In this document: piece after piece, positions 1 to 11,604 of the stretch
How positions within the stretch are numbered: position 1 is the stretch's first letter
Layout of the letters: each line of letters starts with the position of its first letter
NCBI GenBank assembly: GCA_038373885.1
Contig: JAWZYV010012253.1
Location: 248,001-312,000 of the forward strand
Reading direction: 5' to 3'
From: Cheiracanthium punctorium
Taxonomy: Eukaryota; Arthropoda; Arachnida; Araneae; Cheiracanthiidae
Length of the DNA stretch: 64,000 nt
The notes under the pieces: model-generated
What the model was told of the DNA's origin: nothing
Databases searched by the model: none
Seen by the model: the letters and a program-made list of their open reading frames with translations, nothing else
Program-made: the position numbers and the translations under genes

Positions 1-467
1 TAAACACAATATAAGTAAGTAATTAAATAGTGTTTCTCGCAAATCCATTTTGAAGGCTATTCCCACATATCTCAATTCTCATAATATTTATTTTGAATAC
101 TGCTATTCTCAATTACTCATATTAAATTATATTTGTGGTTGAGCTTCACCATACATTATCTAATATTAGTTACTTAAAAATTCGAATTAATATAATTTAT
201 ATTTTTAGCGTAAATTCATCCTACTTTCTTGAAAATTTACGCCTAAAAATTATATTATTAATTAGATCACAATTCCACTTATTAATATAATTTTATTTTG
301 GATTTTTTTCTCTTTTATTTGTGTGCATCATCTTTATTTTTTCTTTAAATGACTTAGCAATAACAGTGCATTATAATGGAGATTAAATCGCATGATGAAG
401 TCTTATTTAATTTAACTGGGCTATAGATAACCCATCTTTTCTACGCCCTTTGAGCCTGGTCGTACTA
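1..467. other. AT-rich stretch without a recognised feature
   Basis: No open frame, repeat end or RNA gene could be supported. The stretch is strongly AT-rich with scattered short inverted segments such as those around 180-260. Confidence 0.5.
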
Positions 468-470
468 TAA

Positions 471-744
471 AGGCCGGCGTCCAGTTAAGTGCGTTTCAGT
501 ACGCTATAATGGGAACCCAATGTATTTTTCAGAATCTTGAAGACGCACTGCGGAGAAACGTGCTCCCCACTGAGCGGTGGGCGTGCTTTTGTGGTTTCAC
601 GCGTTATCCTTTGGCGGTGGTCATTAAAAGTCAATAAATTCTTCGACCCTGCACTGTATCCCCCCTTGTACAATGCCTTGACCATTAAAAAAAAAAAAAA
701 AAAACCCGCTGCGTCCGGAAAAAGACGGAACTGGACGTCGGCCT
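471..744. mobile_element. PIF/Harbinger-like MITE
   Basis: Terminal inverted repeats AGGCCGGCGTCCAGTT at 471-486 and AACTGGACGTCGGCCT at 729-744 match at 15 of 16 positions. Both ends are flanked by TAA (468-470 and 745-747), the 3-bp TWA target duplication known for PIF/Harbinger elements. The interior is more GC-rich than its surroundings, has a poly-A run at 688-705 and encodes nothing recognisable. The superfamily call rests on duplication length and sequence only. Confidence 0.6.
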
Positions 745-747
745 TAA

Positions 748-1269
748 GTATTTATTTTACGCTCACGCATCCTCCCCCCCCCCTATGAGGGGAGACTACT
801 TTTATTAGATGATTACCTTATTATTTAAACGGTTATTTTATTTTAAAAATAAAAAAGCAGGGAAATGATGACTTTTTTTAAATCTCTGTAGATAATATTT
901 CTTCCAATAGCTTTATATTTTTAATACACAAATGGAAGCAAAAGCTTTTACTAAAAGTAAATAAATATTCTTTTGTTATCTAAATGAATTATTCTGAATT
1001 ACTACATGTACCTGGACATCGTTTTATGCTAATCAGTGACACAACAGAGAAAATCCATATCTTATTGCAGAAACCTCATAAAAAATCCTTTTTCTGGAGA
1101 AAAATTGATGGCTTTTCCCCATGAAACTCTAATGGATTTTTTCTACTAAAGTAAACACAAATTGTGTCTAAGTTTTGTGGGTGCTTCACTTCTATATGAT
1201 TTTTTCTACGGGTACTTGAGACCCACCCGTAACACTCACGAAGTCGTAGCCACTGCAGGGCTCAATCCA
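748..1269. other. AT-rich stretch without a recognised feature
   Basis: Nothing supportable was seen except a C-run at 773-782. Short open frames here lack coding character. Confidence 0.4.
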
Positions 1270-1590
1270 AGAATTTTTTCCAAGGTCCCATTTTCATTAA
1301 AATTATTTATCTTTGTGAATTTTAGTACTTATTTTTGTGAATTTAAACGCTCAATTTTGTGAATTCTCATACCAACTTTTTTTAGATAAAAGTCACTTTT
1401 TTTGTTATAACATTGATGAAAATGTGGGATAAAATACCAATGAAGGGCTGTTTTATTTACTTGTATTTTGGTGCAGGAGCCGTTTCAATCGATTGTAATT
1501 TTGTGAAGGGGTCGCAAAACAGACCCAATTTCTGTCTGCATCTCGATCTCTGGCTGGATCAAGTTTCACAACACTCTTCGATAATTTCCC
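1270..1590 (+). repeat. Diverged dispersed repeat shared with 35150-35430
   Basis: The order of landmarks is the same in both places: repeated 'tttgtgaat' segments, then 'aatgaagggc', 'cgattg', 'ttttgtgaaggggt' and 'gcaaaac'. At the second site it lies inside a hAT element. The family is not recognised; no coding potential is seen. The two copies differ by many substitutions and small indels. Confidence 0.6.
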
Positions 1591-1900
1591 CGAGGAAACA
1601 AACAAATAAAAAGAAAAATTAAAGAAATAAATGAAAGAAAAGAAAAGAAGAATAACAAATTTGAGGAACAGATCAAAACTTGAAATGTTGAAGCCGTTTC
1701 AAAATCAAACGTACACATGCCATTTTTTAAAAAATTCATGATCAAAAAGATAGTTGAAAATGAAAGTAATAATTTAATTTGTTTGGATCGGGTTTATAAC
1801 ACTTTTATAATTTTACTTTTTGTGATCGAGAAAGACTGAAAATCGCTTTAACATTATACTGTTTTTATTAAAAAAAAAAAAAAAAAAAAATAGTAAGTTC

Positions 1901-2120
1901 CCCTCACCATGGCACAGTGGTTATGTCACTGAAAATGGTAGACGGCCAAACTGTGAAGGTCTCGAGTTCGGGTCTCATCGCACGACTGTCGATCTAACGG
2001 TCAGGAGTTTTGGTAGGTTTACTCCAGGTGTAACGTGAATACGCGTTAGAACCCCTTAGAAAGTCCTCCTACCAAGGCACCCCCATCCTTGGCAGATCGC
2101 CCAAGAGTAGCGTTGCTATA
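1901..2120 (+). mobile_element. tRNA-derived SINE, near full length
   Basis: An RNA polymerase III A box-like segment (TGGCACAGTGG, 1909-1919) is followed by a B box-like segment (GAGTTCGGGTC, about 1963-1973), then a shared body containing 'gtcgatctaacgg' and 'taacgtgaatacgcgtta'. The same body occurs near 2568, 6795/8034, 30067 and 59217, so this is a dispersed SINE and not a tRNA gene; no tRNA cloverleaf closes. A run of 21 A lies just upstream (1870-1890). Confidence 0.75.
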
Positions 2121-2567
2121 ATCACATAAAAATAGGTTAAGATTTGAGTAGTAATGACAAGCGATATGAAATAATTGTGAAACCCTGATTTTCAAATTCT
2201 GCAGTGTATGCCATGGTTACCGTTATACGATTTTTAAAATTAAAATTAGGATTAATAAATAAAAATTACAAAAACAAAACAAAATTTATCTTAACATTGC
2301 TCTATCTTTTATTAAATATAAATAAGTATGATTAAAATGGAAGAAACTGTTTTTAATCACATGTTGTTGGCAAAGCAGTGCTGCGAATAAATTTATTTCA
2401 CCACCTTTCACCAAGATACTTTTTTTAGTGTATGCGGACAGTTCTTATTAAAATTTTAATAGCATTTTTCATGTACGGGAAAAAATGACAATTTTTTTAA
2501 TAATCTAATAATAGTTAATCTAATATGTTTGTTGAATCGAAATATCTTGTTTTCGACAAAATCAGGG

Positions 2568-2710
2568 CCTCAACATGGCCGAGTGGTACATGGTAGTCGG
2601 ATGATGCCTGAAGGTCCCGGGTTTGGGCCTATCGCGCTGCCGTCGATCTAACAGTCTTGAGTTTTGGACGGTTTTCTCCAGATGTATGAGGAGCACGCAC
2701 AAAATTTTGA
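2568..2710 (+). mobile_element. tRNA-derived SINE, 3' truncated
   Basis: Same family as the copy at 1901. The A box TGGCCGAGTGG is at 2576-2586 and a B box-like GGTCCCGGGTTTGG follows at about 2612. The body is recognisable to the 'ctccagatgta' segment and then breaks off before a G-rich run at 2736-2748. Confidence 0.65.
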
Positions 2711-2719
2711 GAAACAGTT

Positions 2720-3826
2720 TTAGTTATTGTTGCAGGGGGGGGGGGGATCTATTGGAATTTCGGGGGTGGGGGGAGGAATCCACCAATTTTCTTCAGAAAA
2801 AGGACTTTTTATGAGATTTGCGCAGTAAGGTCCTAATTATTTTAATGTGTCACTGATTAGCATAAGTTGATGGACAGATACACATTGTAATTCAGAATAA
2901 TTAATTTCAATTACAAAAAATATTATTTTACCTTTTGAGAAAGTTTTTGTTTCCATTTGTATATATAAAATGTAAAGCTATCCTAATATCATCTAAGGTG
3001 ATTTAAAAAAAGAAAAAGGAATATCTAATCAGTCCTACGACCATTTAAACTATTCTTCATCCCCACCCCCTCGTATAGGAAGAGAACCTTCTAAAAATAG
3101 CACCCATAATCTTTGGGGTTTTCTTTCCATTTCAAAGACGGGGAACGAGTTTCAAGGAAAAAACTTTCCACTCACCTGAGAAATTGCGGCAACGGATTAC
3201 TCCACTCCAAATGTTAAAATCCTATCCAACTTAGCGAAGGGAAATGAAGATATCGACGCTTTTCAAAAGAAACTTTTCTCGAGTAATCCAAAAGAGGGGG
3301 GAAGATGGGAGGTCTTACACAGCTGAGAATTTTGACTCCCGATGCACATAAAAAAAAATAGAACGTACGCTATAAAAATTTTTTACACACACACACTAGC
3401 ATTCACATCTACGCCGGGTAACACGTTCCAGGTTTCTGCGGCACGCTCAGGTGAAGTTTCCGAATGTTTCGAACTCAAACAGGTTTCACTACAAGCAGGG
3501 TTGCCGTAATCAGAATATAAGTTCCTATCCTCGCCAAGTGCACGCCTATCATTTTTTGAGAGCGAAAATAAGTTAGATATAGATATTTTTGAGTTGGAAG
3601 CTAAAAAGAGCTGTATTACCTCCCTTCCCTTCGTAAATGATAAACAATGCGTACGCATATCTATAGAAATAAAATATACAGTGATATCGCTGAATAACGG
3701 CTATTCCGTGGCACTATTCAAAAGTGACCGCTCTTCGGAGGTCACATTGAAAGACTTGTTTAGAGGTTTAATATTTTAAAAAGTGAAAATATACAAAAAG
3801 TTAATAATAAGTTAATAGTAATATTA
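2720..3826. other. Intergenic stretch without a supported gene
   Basis: It contains G-rich runs at 2736-2776 and unremarkable AT-rich DNA. The short open frames near 3383-3779 have no recognisable motif. Confidence 0.4.
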
Positions 3827-4327
3827 GGTGTACCGGAAAGTATTGTCGTTTTTTCGTATGTCAATATTTTGCCTAGGCATAACCACTGAAACTTATAATA
3901 CGAAATTTGGCAGGCACGTGAGTTTTATAGCATAGGCGCTAGAGAAGAGAGCATTTTCCAAAATTCGTAACTTATGGGGGGATAGGGGACCAAAATGTTC
4001 TTTTCACGTAGCTTGCGTGATCTCAAGAAGAAGAAAAGAGATATCCATAAAATTCTTGCTGTAAAATGCAATACTCACGAATACCTAAAAATGGATTTCA
4101 GAACATTTTGAATGGAATCCCCCAAGGAGAGTAGACGAGAAAAAGGGGGAGGGTGGCCATTTATCTTGAGAAAAAAAAAAATGTTACCTATAAGATTCTC
4201 GCTTTAAAAAAAACTTTAACAAATATGAGTGCTCTGCTCAGGCACAGCTTGTTTGTAATTCAATAATTATTGAAAATTTATTTGTTTGAATTTTGTGTAA
4301 AGCAACGACATTACTTTCCGGTACACC
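3827..4327. mobile_element. Mariner/Tc1-type MITE
   Basis: The ends are inverted repeats: GGTGTACCGGAAAGTATTGT (3827-3846) against the reverse complement at about 4304-4327, with one mismatch in the first 20 bases. Both ends are flanked by TA (3825-3826 and 4328-4329), the target duplication of the IS630-Tc1-mariner group. The 501-bp interior has no transposase frame, so it is non-autonomous. Confidence 0.75.
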
Positions 4328-4329
4328 TA

Positions 4330-5559
4330 ATATATAAACAAATACCTTATTTTAGTTTCACTAAATCTCATATATTTTAATTTACATCTAAAAAATCGGT
4401 TATACGCAGGGTTTTTTTTTTTTTTTTTTTTGGCAAATATCTTTTTACCTCATCATCATTCATTTTTAATTGAAGCAAAATTTTATATCTCCAGGAAGTT
4501 TGTAAGAACATCAGAATTTGTTTCGATATTAGCAGGACAGCAACTAGCGGGAGGCAAGCGGGGCATATGCAGGGCCCGATTAACCTCTGAATGTGAGGGG
4601 AAGCTCTGTCTCATTTCGCGCCCCCCATCCCCTTTTTGTTTGGGAAAAGGAAAGTTTTAATGATTTTTCTTTCATAAAAATATTTTATTCATAAAAAGGA
4701 AATTTCATTGATTTAATTAGTTCTAATGATTTCCTTTGAAAAAATCATTTTATTCATTGATTTGAAATTTTCCTTTGATAAAAATATTTTATTCATTAAT
4801 CTTCATAATAGTTTAGTTCATTGTAATGAGATTTTACAGTATTTTTAAATTACTTTAAACATTAACAAATAACTAAAAACATTACCTTACTGAAACATTA
4901 AACTTTATTAATTTAATCCTATTTTTCATTAGGCATGGCTTTTTTCAGGAATTCTTTGTTTGTTTTGATGACATCATAAAAATCACAACAGAAGTTTAGA
5001 ATCAATTTTGTCATTTAGATGTTTTACATTACATATTAAAAGTCTACCACTTTCTGCCGGCCAAGTATTCCCCATAATAGAAAAAAACTTTCAATTGCAG
5101 CAGATGTCCCAGGTAAAGACATCGCAAACAACTAATTTAGAAATGTTGCGACATGAAATATCAAGACTTCTGAAAAGCACCACTTCTCTTCATTAAAAAT
5201 GTTTACAATAACTTGAAAATATCATTTATAAACAAAATTTTGAATTTTTATCGCAGTTTTTCAGTCATTTTCAGCCTCCCCCCCTTTCAAATTCTCAGGG
5301 GAAACTCAAGCTTTCCGAGCCTTTAAAGTAACAGGCCCTGGGCATATGTCCCGAGCGCCATGTGGACGCGGGAGCCAAAATTAAGTATTGCCACCGGCGA
5401 CGTAAACTCTCTAGTTCCGGGACTAGATAGTACTGGACTAGTATTTTTATTTTGTGGTGCGCAGATAAACTTTGCATAGCTCACACTTTGGTCTGAAAAA
5501 AAAAAATTGAAAAGTGCAATTGGTTGAGTGTTAAGATTTTTTCATGATACACCGACGGG
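4330..5559. other. Intergenic stretch without a supported gene
   Basis: A T-run at about 4411-4432 is followed by a near-repetition of 'aaatattttattcat' segments at 4678-4800. A fragment at 5325-5410 with 'ggccctgggcat' resembles hAT-type ends elsewhere but has no partner end or target duplication. Confidence 0.4.
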
Positions 5560-5644
5560 CAGGGGCGTATCCGGTTGGAGGGATCGGCTGAGGGGGCTGC
5601 AGCCCCCTCCCGGGATAATATCCAATATCCTGGCTACGCTACTG
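5560..5644. mobile_element. 85-bp hAT-type MITE
   Basis: The left end CAGGGGCGTATCCGG and right end CTGGCTACGCTACTG form imperfect inverted repeats of the CAG-GCGTA-CC type. The flanks CCGACGGG (5552-5559) and CCGTCGGG (5645-5652) form an 8-bp target duplication with one mismatch. The interior is a short GC-rich palindrome around GGGGGCTGCAGCCCCC. Confidence 0.65.
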
Positions 5645-5703
5645 CCGTCGGGTGACCGTTGTTTGGAATTCACTGTTCAGAGGTTAGTAGTACAAAGTTT
5701 GAG

Positions 5704-5705
<2 letters not shown>

Positions 5706-5751
<46 letters not shown>
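5706..5751. repeat. (TA)n microsatellite
   Basis: Uninterrupted TA dinucleotides over about 46 bp. Short open frames running through it on both strands are artefacts of the repeat. Confidence 0.95.
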
Positions 5752-5756
<5 letters not shown>

Positions 5757-5759
5757 CAA

Positions 5760-6456
5760 AGGTATGAAGATAAATATATGCTGACTTAAACCTCTTTTCA
5801 ATGTCTCGAAGGGAAAAAAAATAGACCGAAGGGAACATCGGATGATGGCATTTCAGGGCTCGTACAGAAATTACGAAAGAATTTTTTTTCCGCTTTAGCA
5901 ATAAAATTTTCATTCAAATTCATGTATAGTCCTTGATTATCGTTAGAAATATATCTCTGAGACGTTTTATGATGAAAGGCTAAATTTTTGTACATCATAT
6001 CCTTAGCGTATGGGGCATATTTTACTGATCAGGATTTTTTTGTAAGGGGATCGTATAAATATTTAAAAAGTGTAACTTTTTGAAAATGAACGAGAGAAAT
6101 ATTTTTTTAACGAATTCTTTTTTCCGACCTTATCTTGAACATTTTTTTTTTTTTAAACTCAAGTTACATTGCCGACTTATTTCTAATAGATAAAGAATGA
6201 AAACACGTTACCACCTTTTTGGGACCCCTGTATCTTGGTATATTTCTTTTGATTCTTCAGATTAAAAGGCTAATACAGGATTTTATGATATTGTGGATTA
6301 TGCAATAATATGATTTACAACCGATTTTTTCCCTAAAGTGTGGACCTGCAAGTGTAATTACCGGGAAAAAAATTGCTTTTGAGTGGCACAACCTGGAAGA
6401 ATTATAGAGTCCGTCATTTATGAGCGTAACTATATATTGGGAGATATGTATGTAAT
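5760..6456. other. Intergenic stretch without a supported gene
   Basis: AT-rich, no repeat end, motif or coding signal recognised. Confidence 0.4.
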
Positions 6457-6615
6457 CAGTGGCGTACCCAGAAGTATTTCATGGGCGGGGGGAGTTACGA
6501 CTACTGCAACTCACATACGTGTGTGTGATAAGGGAGTGAAGAATATACATTTTGTAAGGCAAAAAATTCCTCATGAGGGGTGTGTGACCCCCTGCCCCCC
6601 CTGGCCACGCCACTG
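6457..6615. mobile_element. 159-bp hAT-type MITE
   Basis: Starts CAGTGGCGTACCCAG and ends CTGGCCACGCCACTG, which are inverted repeats. The exact 8-bp duplication TATGTAAT flanks it at 6449-6456 and 6616-6623, the diagnostic length for hAT insertion. The interior is C/G-rich and non-coding. Confidence 0.85.
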
Positions 6616-6794
6616 TATGTAATGCATATAAATATAGCATAATTATTTTTTCCATTATATAATTTTTTATAGCTTCATTGAATAGCAGCCCAAAATAACT
6701 TGGATTTTTCAGGTTACTAAGTTTTCTTACGATAAAAGCTTACACTATTTTTATGAAGCCCCCCCTCTCCCCCACATCATCGAGTGAATAAATT

Positions 6795-6876
6795 CTGAAC
6801 ATAGTAGACGGCTAAAGTGTGGAGTTCCAGGGTTCTGGCCTACCACGTGGCTGTCGATCTAACTGTCTGGAGCTCT
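6795..6876 (+). mobile_element. tRNA-derived SINE, 5' part, split by a LINE
   Basis: Contains the SINE body from 'tagtagacggc' through 'gtcgatctaactgtctggag'. The matching 3' part resumes at about 8034 ('ttttctccagtccagatgtaacgag'), so the LINE fragment between them was inserted into this SINE. Confidence 0.6.
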
Positions 6877-8033
6877 AAGACAACAAAAGGCAAATGTTGA
6901 ACTTCTGCATTTGCCTTTTGTTGACATCGAGCCCCACTCCTTAAAATGTTGTCTGAGTACCTCAAATGGACTCTCCAGTCCAGAATGCATTTCCACTTCG
7001 GCTTTTCTGCTCTGGTCACAAAAAAGGAATTTTTTCCAGCTCATCTTGACAGCTTGCATTGGCAGTTATTAGTGAGATCCCCCGTGACGCCATAAAAATT
7101 TATACAGATGGTAGTAGACTGGATGAGCATGCTGGTAGTGTGGTGTCTATATTGAGAAACCATGGCAAAAATTGTCCATCTATCTCCGTAACCCTGATTT
7201 CACATCAGTCTTTATCAGCAAATTAATTTGGAGCTATAATCAATGAGCATGACTTTAGTGATTTCTGGATTCTTTCAGACAGTCGCAGCTCTCTTCAACA
7301 CCTTCACACTGGAGACAAATCAAGCATCTCCATCCTTCTTAAAGTTATTGCCAAGCTCCACGATGTCCATTTTCAGTGGGTTCCATCCCACGTTGACATT
7401 TTTGGCAATGAGGAAGCGGATCGCCTAGCCAAGGAGGACTGTAGTAACTCAACACCTTCTTCTTCAGCCCTTACCTACTCAGAGCTTCAGTCTAAAATCA
7501 GATGTAATTTTTCAAAGGAGTGGAAGATCCCTCCCTCCCACCACTGGTATGCGTCCATGGAACCGGGCTCTTCACTTGTTCTCAACTGTGACAGAGCGTC
7601 CCAAACGGCAATTTCCAGGTTGGCTAGTGCATGGAGCCCATAGGATTTTTTCTACGAGGGGGCAAACTCCAAAAAATTATTCTAGACGGGGGGCAAATTT
7701 GAAATTTTTAACAAATTTAGTTCTGGTTTTTCCATTTGTATACATCATGCGACATTATCCTAAAACTCATGGGGGCAAGCGCCCTACCTTGCCCCCCCCT
7801 TATGGGCGCACATGGCTAGTGGACACACGAAGAGCCTCGTACTTTGAGGGCAGGAAAACTTTTGCAGTCTGCTCCAAATGTAAAACTCAGCCGATCATCT
7901 CCTGGACTGCTTGGGTCTTACCAAGGAGGTCTTATATGCTTCCCCCCTTCTTGTTATCAATTTTCTAAGGGTTAACAATTTATTGGATCTTGTCTGACTG
8001 CGTCAAACAATTTGAGGATAAGAAACAACAACA
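6877..8033 (+). pseudogene. LINE (non-LTR retrotransposon) 3' fragment with RNase H domain, broken
   Basis: This is the C-terminal end of a LINE polyprotein of the RNase H-bearing kind (I/Jockey-like group; exact clade not determined). The RNase H active-site signature YTDGS is coded at 7101-7115. A second acidic motif (LSDSR) lies near 7275. The last motif, VPSHV followed by GNEEADRLA, is at about 7380-7430. A Cys-rich tail CSKCK follows at about 7870. The frame shifts several times, and a 184-bp MITE at 7630-7813 splits the segment after RNase H. The 3' end is A-rich ('aagaaacaacaacaa', about 8017-8033) and abuts the remaining half of the SINE it entered. RNase H would degrade the RNA template during reverse transcription; this copy cannot make the protein. 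Confidence 0.75.
7630..7813. mobile_element. 184-bp hAT-type MITE inside the LINE
   Basis: Exact 8-bp duplication GGCTAGTG at 7622-7629 and 7814-7821. The subterminal segments 'gcccatagg' (left) and 'ccttatgggc' (right) are inverted. The interior includes G- and C-runs and no coding sequence. Confidence 0.75.
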
Positions 8034-8135
8034 AGCTTTTTCTCCAGTCCAGATGTAACGAGAATACGCGTTGGAGCCCCTTAAAATGCCCCCTTCATAG
8101 GCAACCCTTCAAGGCAGGTACAGCTTGTTTAGGTT
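8034..8135 (+). mobile_element. tRNA-derived SINE, 3' part
   Basis: Continues the SINE begun at 6795: 'ttctccagtccagatgtaac', 'gagaatacgcgttggagcccc' and a C-rich tail match the body of the copy at 1901. Confidence 0.6.
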
Positions 8136-8139
8136 TGCC

Positions 8140-10927
8140 TTAATACACAACACACGCACTCTACTCTTACATTGTGTCTAGAAGACAAAACCGCACAATT
8201 CGAATGCCAAGGGTTTTAATTATTAGTATTGCGCTACGAGGTTAAAAAAGCCCAGCATTAATTTTATCGTGTGTTTTTTTCTAATAATTGTGAATTATGT
8301 AAACCTTAATTATTTCAGCCACTCTTTAAAACATAATTGCCTGATTTCCAAAGGAAAGATAGATGAAATCTACAAAGCGATAGGATTCACGACACTCGTA
8401 AACAGCTTTAAAAACAAACCAATAATACTAAATTCTAGAAAAAAATATAAATGTTTCTTAAACGAAAGAGCTATGGACTAAAATTAACAGTCAACTTACG
8501 TGTCTCATGCAACTTTCAGAAAAAAACTCTCAAGCGCAAAAATTGCCTCCTAAAAAGGGCCGAAAGTTTTGGGAAACATTGCGAAATTCCGTATGTTTAC
8601 CATTTCCCCCAAGTGTTTCTTTACTTCTATAGGTTTATTGTTTGTAATAGCTCACAGTATAACTTGTAAGAGGACATTCTAAATTGTTTTCAGTCTCTGG
8701 CAAAATTTAGTTCTTTAAAAAGCTGTTCAAAAGTTGCACGGTTTCTTAAAAGAATAGCTTAAAAACAAAAAGGAAAAAAGAGGGGCATTCAAACAAGCTG
8801 GTGTCAAAATGCCTTATGAGTCAGAATGTGTCTGCGAAAATTCTAAATTTATACTTTGGATGTGCCTTTACCAGCTGAATAATAGCAATAAAATGTCTTA
8901 TATTTTGTAGCTTAAAAAAATTTAATAGTAAATTTTAATTTATTATTTAAAAAAAAAAGGAAGGAAGAAAGAACTTTTATAAGAAAAACCAGTGATTAAT
9001 TTGTTTGTGAATCAACATGTTAATATAACATAGTGGATACTTTTTACTAGCTAAATAGTATGAGAAAGAAAATTATATTACAATATAATGACTTACCTTT
9101 TCTAACTTTAAAAATTACTAAATAATGACAGCAAATTTTGATTTATCTTTGTCAGAAAACACTTAAACTTTCACAAGAGAAAACACTTATCAATTTGCCG
9201 CACCTCGATTTTTCATATTCTGATATTTCAATTGAAAGGTGTGGTTTATAATTTGCGTCTGTGCATTTTCTAGTGGCTGGCGGATTTTCAAACAGTAGTA
9301 TTACCAGCTCATTTCATGTTTACGGAACTGATGTTGTGATGGGGGGATATTCCCCCCCCCCTTCATGATACGTTTAAAGAAAAAATACCTTGTTTAAAAT
9401 GTATATTAAGGATCTTGGCATTAACGCTGCATTACTTCACATCCCTACAGTTGCAATAAAATTTGCAATATACGGAATTAATAAACTGCACCGCCCGTCT
9501 CAAATTTCTGAGTGCTTATTATTATTATTATTTTTTTTTTTTTTTAAGCGTTTTAATTTAAATTGTATGCCGTTTTGTAAATAATGGATGCTGTTTGTAA
9601 CAAAATACTGAAAATAAAGTGTAGAAACACTTTATTCTTTATGAACTATGTAATTAATATTAATTAAATCATGCAGGGAGGGGCAGATTCTTTAAATTAT
9701 ATGAAATAATTTTCTGGCTACTCTTTATTTTTAGGTTTGTTTAGGTTGTAGAGAGCGGTTTTTAGTGCTTTTTTGACATTTTCGAAGATGTTTAAACAAT
9801 TCGTCTATGAAATATGTTTTAGTAAACTCTTAAAGCCTTTGTGGTTACTTTATAGTGAAATCAAAGTAGGTAAACTTCTCTGATATTAAAATAATTAGAA
9901 ATATGGTGCAAAAAACTTGGCATATATATTTTTAAACATTTTTAAAAGATTGTTACATTAAACTTTCTCAAACAAAGTATTGTAGAAATGCATTCATCCA
10001 GAATGTAAAATAAAATAAAATGAAATTATTTTATTTTTATTTTTAATCTTTAATAATTATAAAAACAAGGTATAACACTAATCATGCATATATTTTAAAT
10101 ATAAAATATTCTTTCGCACTTAAATTATTAATTAACGACGAAAGCTAAATAAACCACCTTTATTTCGACCCCCCCCCCCCTGTCACATTAAATCTAGCTT
10201 GGTAGATGGTTGCGATATATCCGGAAAAAAAGCCGAGAAATAAAACTAATATGTACTAGCAGTGATAGTAGTAACTTACATAAGACATAGAAAAGAGGCC
10301 CCGCTCTTGCGCCTCGCCTGGGGCTTCGCACGCCCCTCGGGCCGGCGCTGGTGGTGATGTGCTAGTTCAGTGGTGTTTTAGAGTTTTGTTTAGTACGCCT
10401 TGCAGCTTGTACCATAGGCACCGATGTAGTTGTTTGTATGACCGCGGACTCAAGGGTCCTACCACAGAAAGAAACTATATTTTAGTGTTGAACGGTGGGT
10501 GCGATTTATCATTTATGGAGTCGTGCTTTCACGTACGGTAAAACCGGCTTGCTGCCTTTTTGAAATATTGATATGAATGACAATGTTAGTTTACGAGTTG
10601 AAATACAGATGTCGCCACTAAAAGTAATTTTGCAAAATGTCAATTCTTTGAAGTGATTAGATTTTACATGAAACTGTTTGCGTGACCAGAAAAAGTCATT
10701 AACACTTTTTTAAATGAGAAAAAAAGTAGTATAGAATCCTGATGGACAATTATTTTTTTAAAAATAAGCTTTTTAGGTTGGAGAAGATTGATGAAATGGG
10801 AAAGAGAGGAATAAGATTAGCAGGAACTATTTTTAAAGCTTGAAAAAAGAAAAAAGAAAAGCTGAGAGAGCTCAAAATTATTTTAAAATACAGTTAATAT
10901 TGTGATTTCTACGAAGTGACATGTAAA
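8140..10927. other. Intergenic stretch with repeat debris
   Basis: No gene could be supported. The segment at 8706-8770 is similar to 17320-17385 and so is probably a dispersed repeat. A short GC-rich patch at 10296-10355 ends GGGCCGGCGCTG and resembles a hAT end, but no partner end or target duplication was found. C-runs occur at 9350-9361 and 10170-10180. Confidence 0.4.
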
Positions 10928-11596
10928 CAGGGTGCGAAATGACGGGGGGGACGCGGGGATCGTCCCCGGCTGAAGAATGTAATATCCCTGGCTAGAGAAA
11001 TATTAATTGATCCCTGCCAGGGATACTATTTATCCCCTGCTGAAGAAATGTTAAACTGGTGAGTGAAGATTTGGGATTGAACTGAAAAAACACTCAAAAT
11101 ACTGGTGTTAAACGATAAAGTAATTAAAAAACTTTGTAAAAAACACACATAAGAAGTAAAAGGAAAAAGGAAAAAGGAAAACTTTTTCCTTTTACTTCTT
11201 ATGTGTGTTTTTTACAAAGTTTTTTAATTACTTTATTTGGGATTGAAGTCAAGAAGTCAAAATGAAGGTTGTATGTTATCGTTTGTTACTATACTCTAAG
11301 GCAACTGTCTTAAAATTTCGTCTCTTTTCTAAGCTAAAAACCCTCAAGGGTGGCTTCCAATACAGGTACATTGTATGTAGCTTGTGTATCTGTGATTCCA
11401 TAGAACAAACAATCTATGACTTTCGTATGAATATAAGTCAGTTCCCACACGTGTCGGCGACTGCATTTGTTAAGAAATATCATGTGAAAGGAGCATTTGC
11501 ATCTTCTCTCCTTTTCCTTTTCAAGTGTCCCCCCCTAGAGAATGTTTTCTTTCAAATGTCCCCCCCCCCTGGAGAAAATGTTCATTTCGCACCCTG
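10928..11596. mobile_element. 669-bp hAT-type MITE
   Basis: Perfect 15-bp terminal inverted repeats, CAGGGTGCGAAATGA at 10928-10942 and its complement at 11582-11596. The exact 8-bp duplication CATGTAAA flanks it at 10920-10927 and 11597-11604. Subterminal GGGGG and CCCCCC runs also mirror each other. A frame near 11262 crosses the right end but has no transposase motif, so the element is non-autonomous. It contains the hairpin at 11115-11236. Confidence 0.9.
11115..11236. repeat. Perfect 55-bp inverted repeat with 12-nt loop
   Basis: Positions 11115-11169 and 11182-11236 are exact reverse complements, separated by 12 nt of purines. A 13-bp direct repeat (ATTTGGGATTGAA) occurs at 11069-11081, before the left arm, and at 11235-11247, overlapping the end of the right arm. 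It sits inside the 669-bp hAT MITE. Confidence 0.95.
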
Positions 11597-11604
11597 CATG
11601 TAAA

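Noticed and set aside
5528..5913. Open frames on both strands reading runs of Tyr-Ile
   Set aside because: They are translations of the TA microsatellite at 5706-5751; the same applies around 13200-13460.
7549..7968. A 139-codon plus-strand protein
   Set aside because: It is a run-through of LINE fragment, MITE and LINE again in mixed frames, not a gene.
10296..10355. A GC-rich patch suggestive of a CpG island or promoter
   Set aside because: Its end sequence resembles hAT termini and no TATA, initiator or gene is nearby; without a partner end it was not called as an element either.
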